From Chlamydomonas sphaeroides (lineage: Eukaryota > Chlorophyta > Chlorophyceae > Chlamydomonadales > Chlamydomonadaceae), in assembly GCA_001662425.1 (NCBI GenBank), contig BDDC01001462.1, positions 1-10,518 of the forward strand: DNA of 10,518 nucleotides, given 5' to 3'. The stretch's first letter is position 1, and each line of letters opens with the position of its first letter. Shown here one piece after another: positions 7,505 through 10,518 of the stretch. Both the position numbers and the translations under genes were made by a program. The notes beneath the pieces are model-generated. The model made no database searches. It saw only the letters and a list, made by a program, of their open reading frames with translations, and had not been told where the DNA came from.

Positions 7505-10500
7505 ATGTCATTGCCAATGCTGGAGTTCTCTTCAGCGTGTAGTTGCCTGTTGATTTCGTTGTTGCTTCAGTCGACGGTGGCGGGGGCCACCGTGGCCTCT
7601 GTTGCCACCGGTCAGCAGCTTGTTGCAGCTCTGGCCGATGAGGCCATTTTGGACATTGTTATTGCGGGGACCAGCAGAGTTAGAGTGGTGAACGCGGACT
7701 TTCCATCGTCTGCACCGCTCCGGCTGGGGAGGAACGTGACCGTGCGGGGCCCGTTGGCCGATGAGCTAGCATGGCCTTCACTCGCCATCGTAGCAACGGG
7801 AAAGGTGCGGCGAGACGACGTGTTCGTGCCGTTCCGGCCTCCCCACCCTGCATCTGAACCCGCCACTTGCGCCCAACGCTGCCCTCTTCAGATGCAGCTG
7901 CTTTCTGGCGCCGTACTGAGTTTTCGCTGGATCGTGCTGGATACGCCGCGCAACGAAAGCTTCATGCGCTTGCCCGGGCTCGACGCTCTCCTGCCCAATG
8001 ACCTAGGAACCACAGGCGCGGCCGTTATCGTCGAGTCGGCGGCCGTCAGCACACGTGAGCACCACCACAAGTACATAGATAGCGGGGTCGCAGGCGCGTC
8101 AGATGGGTCCGCTTCAGGCTTGTCCGGAAACGTTGTGGCTGGCACCCTAACCATGCCCTTCACCCCGACGCCCCCACACCCGTCGCCCTTGCGCCCATGC
8201 GCCCCACAGCGGCCTGCCTGCCGTACACCTACTCCGACCAGAACGTCCGGCTGACGCCGCGCCCGGCGGGCTGGCCGGGGGAGCAGGTGGGGACGAAGGG
8301 CACTGCGCCAGCCAGCCACCCAGACGCAGCCTCATTTCTCCTGCCCAGGGCCCCCTCGCCTCACACGCCCCCGCCCTCGCCGCCTGCCTCCTGCGCCCGC
8401 AGTCCATCGACGTGTACTATGGCCAGCCCGGCTGCGTCAACGTCAGCGTGGGCAGCCCAGCATGGGTGCAGCTGCCCGCCATGGCGCGCTGCTACGGCGG
8501 CCGGGGCAAGCTGTACGACCTGGCCATGGTCGGGGCGGACGGCGACCCGGCCGGTGCGTGAGCGCTTGGTGCCGTGCAAGGCGGTCGGGAGCTGGTCACA
8601 GGCCCGCCCTCCTGTGGGCCCTCCTGTGGGCTCTCCTGTGGGCCCCCCTGTGGGCCCTCCTGTGGGCCCTCCTGTGGGCCCCCCTTTGGGCCCTCCTGTA
8701 GGCCCTCCTGTGGGCCCTCCTCGCTGACTGCCGCCAACCCACATCCCCTGCCCCAGGCAAGCCGGTGCCCAACGGGTACAACGTCTTTGCACGGGAATCC
8801 TACGTGCTGTGCGTCTACCAGCTGTCGGACGAGTGCCTGGCCGACCTGGGGCTGCTGGGGTGCCTGCTCTTTGTCATTCGCCAGGGCACCGGGGCGGCAG
8901 CCGCAGGGCCGGCCGCAGCGCCGGCGGCAGCGCCTGCGCCCGCGCCGGCGGGTGCTGGAGGCGGCGGGGCAGGCGGGGGCGGCTCGGGAAGCCGCTCGGG
9001 AGGCGGCTCGGGAGGCGGCTCGGACCGCACAGCCGTGATCGTCGGATGCGTGGTCGGCGGTGCGTGGTCGGCAGCGGCGCAAGAGCCAGGGCGACGGCCA
9101 GACAGGGGCGGGGTCGCCGCTTGGTTGAACCGCGAGACGACCATCTCTGCGTCGGTCGGGCTGCCACACATGGGCCGGAATCACACATGCCTGCACGCCC
9201 ATAACCCCGCACCATCCTCCCGACCATTGCCCCCCTCCCCGCACGCCGCAGGCACGGCGCTGCTGGCGCTCATCGCAGCGGCAGCGGTGGGCGCCGTGCG
9301 GTGGCGGCGGCGGCGGCGGCGGAGCGGCGCACTGCCGTCGTGTGACGGGTCGCCGGCGCTGGGGGGCACCGCGGCGGCGTCGACAGCAGCGGGCTCCGGG
9401 TGAGGGCCGGCCGTCCAGCCAGCAGCGGCAGGGCCGGCGCCGGGGAGCCGCCCTGCCTGCGGGCACTTGGTGCCATAAGCCAGGGGGCCCTGCCTCGCCA
9501 GCCGGCTGCCACTTGTCAAGCAGGAGATGGGTTCGCTTCACGTTGCGTGCGGCCGCGTTCCGCAGGGCGGGCAAGGCCCACGCGTCCTCTTCTGCCACCG
9601 GCTCATCGCTGCCGCTGCCGCCCGCTGTCGGCAGCGGTGGCGGCGGCAGTGGTCAGGGCCCCAGCGGCGGGGGGTGGCCCGCCATGGCGGGCCCCTCCGA
9701 GCTGCTCGAGGTGGAGCAGGTGGGAGGGGGGAAGGGGGCGCTGCCGTGTGCGTGCGGGGGCCAGGGAGGCGGAGGCCAGGGATGGGGGCCCGGGTCGTGG
9801 GCCCATGTTGAGGTGGGCCGTGGCAGGGGCGGCGGCACGGGCCGGGGCCCCGGCTAGGTCCAGTGCAGTTGCGGGGCTGGTGCCGCGGCCAGGGCCGACG
9901 CCGAGCTCGGCAGTCGCGGGGCCAGGGGCCCGGCCCTTCGCCGCCGGGGGGGGAGGGGGGCAGCTGCCAGGGGCGTCCCGGCCTGTGGCGTCCGCGCGGC
10001 TGGGCACTAGCTTCAGTCAGCTGCTTGTGCCCCTGCTTGACATCATCGTGCCCCCCCTGCCCCCCCCCTGCCTCCCTGCCCTTGCCTCCCTCCCCCGTGC
10101 CAGGTGGTCATGCTCGCCGACCCCGCCGCCTTCTTCCTGCAGCAGCAGCACTGGCAGCCGCTCAGCCCCCGCTCGCAGCAGCAGCCCGCAGGTGCGCCGC
10201 CGCGGGGTAGCGCGCATCCTGTTAATTACTTAACACTTGAACATCCTGTTCTGCTTTACACTTGAACACACCGGCCGCCGCCGTGGCGATCCGTCCGCCG
10301 TGCCTCGCCCCAACCCTCACTCCCTGTGCACACCCTGACGGCCCACTCCTCCCCCCGGGGGGGCCCTGCAGCGCTGGCGACCAGCAGCAGCTGTGCCGCC
10401 GACAGCGCCGTCGCCGCCGACCCGGTCACGCGGCAGACGGCGTACCGCGCGGATGTGGTCATCGACGTGCCGGTGAGTGGAGCGCCGCGGCTGTGGGACC

Positions 10501-10518
10501 GGCCATGGGGGTTGGGGG
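7505..10518 (+). CDS. Receptor-like single-pass membrane protein, N-terminal part (gene continues past the right edge)
   Basis: Nine exons join in phase: 7505-7804, 7892-8054, 8210-8286, 8403-8553, 8757-9059, 9252-9399, 9566-9719, 10104-10191, 10372-10472, then a GTGAGT donor; about 495 residues are visible. Domains in order: signal peptide (1-28, core CLLISLLLQSTVAGA); a beta-rich ectodomain with PLRLGRNVTVRG and LLSGAVLSFRWIVLD, like one rung set of a pectin-lyase-type helix; a Cys-containing membrane-proximal part (C191, C210 and the YVLCVYQLSDECLADLGLLG block); sequons at N77, N121 and N193; an Ala/Pro/Gly/Ser stalk (about 272-320); a transmembrane helix (322-347) split by an intron; an Arg-rich stop-transfer (348-355); and a low-complexity cytoplasmic segment. 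Algal proteins of this plan often end in a tyrosine-kinase-like domain; that part, if present, lies beyond the window. The 87-nt first intron is stop-free and could instead be exon. Confidence 0.7.
8604..8722. repeat. 12-bp minisatellite TGTGGGCCCTCC, about ten copies, in receptor-like gene intron 4
   Basis: CCTGT recurs every 12 bp at 8611, 8623, 8635, 8647, 8659, 8671, 8695 and 8707, with degenerate units at 8683 (CCTTT) and 8719. Single-base variants (CTC, CCC) mark individual copies. Most units carry the palindrome GGGCCC. The array fills most of the intron 8554-8756; the periodic GPP/GPS peptides it yields in open frames are not evidence of coding. Confidence 0.9.
9721..10100. repeat. 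Intron 7 of the receptor-like gene with G-runs and C-runs
   Basis: The largest intron of this gene (9720-10103) carries several G-tracts on the plus strand (around 9722-9740 and 9946-9960) and C-tracts near its 3' end (around 10049-10068). The C-rich end also serves as the pyrimidine tract for the CCAG acceptor at 10103. The G-tracts could form a quadruplex, but this is only base composition. Confidence 0.4.
10214..10268. repeat. AT-rich patch with two short direct repeats in receptor-like gene intron 8
   Basis: CATCCTGTT occurs near 10217 and 10242, and ACACTTGAACA near 10232 and 10258, interleaved within about 55 bp. The patch is sharply less GC-rich than the rest of the intron 10192-10371. 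It may include the branch-point region or be a trace of a small duplication. Confidence 0.5.

Noticed and set aside
8492..9598. Minus-strand frame of 368 residues
   Set aside because: It is antisense to five receptor-like exons whose junctions all keep phase; its peptide is Arg/Pro/Gly low complexity with the 12-bp repeat read as a Gly-rich tract.

Overview
The window looks like nuclear DNA of a GC-rich green alga, most likely a volvocine or other chlorophycean close to Chlamydomonas. The reasons are very high GC, genes broken into many short exons by introns of about 65 to 770 nt with GTGAGT/GTGCGG/GTGCGC-type donors, Ala/Gly/Pro-rich inserts, (CA)n microsatellites and GC-rich minisatellites inside introns. 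No bacterial-style operons, RNA genes, CRISPR arrays or intact transposons are visible. Most long open frames here are chance frames in GC-rich DNA, so the gene models were built by reading splice sites and checking that the reading phase carries across each junction.

Layout. (1) Positions 1-3493, minus strand: the N-terminal half (about 348 residues, eight exons) of an exocyst subunit of the Exo70 family; the gene runs off the left edge. (2) 3494-5391: a stretch without a complete gene, holding two candidate minus-strand coding pieces: one weakly ankyrin-like (4600-4772) and one cleanly bounded orphan exon (4229-4328). (3) 5392-6516, minus strand: a complete four-exon gene for a small (about 116 residue) protein with two likely membrane segments, which I cannot assign to a named family. 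(4) 6517-7504: about 1 kb between divergent genes, probably a two-way promoter region. (5) 7505 to the right edge, plus strand: the 5' part (nine exons, about 495 residues) of a single-pass membrane protein with signal peptide, a repetitive beta-rich ectodomain with N-glycosylation sequons, a Gly/Ala/Pro-rich stalk, one transmembrane helix, an Arg-rich stop-transfer and a low-complexity cytoplasmic segment. The architecture resembles algal receptor-like proteins that carry a C-terminal kinase, but no kinase is inside the window.

The genes do not form an obvious pathway. Exo70 tethers secretory vesicles to the plasma membrane, and the receptor-like protein is secretory-pathway cargo, but their proximity is not evidence of a functional link. 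The points most worth checking are the uncharacterised small membrane protein, the two stop-free introns whose lengths are multiples of three, the paired (CA)n arrays with identical flanks in an Exo70 intron, and the unresolved coding pieces between 3494 and 5391.
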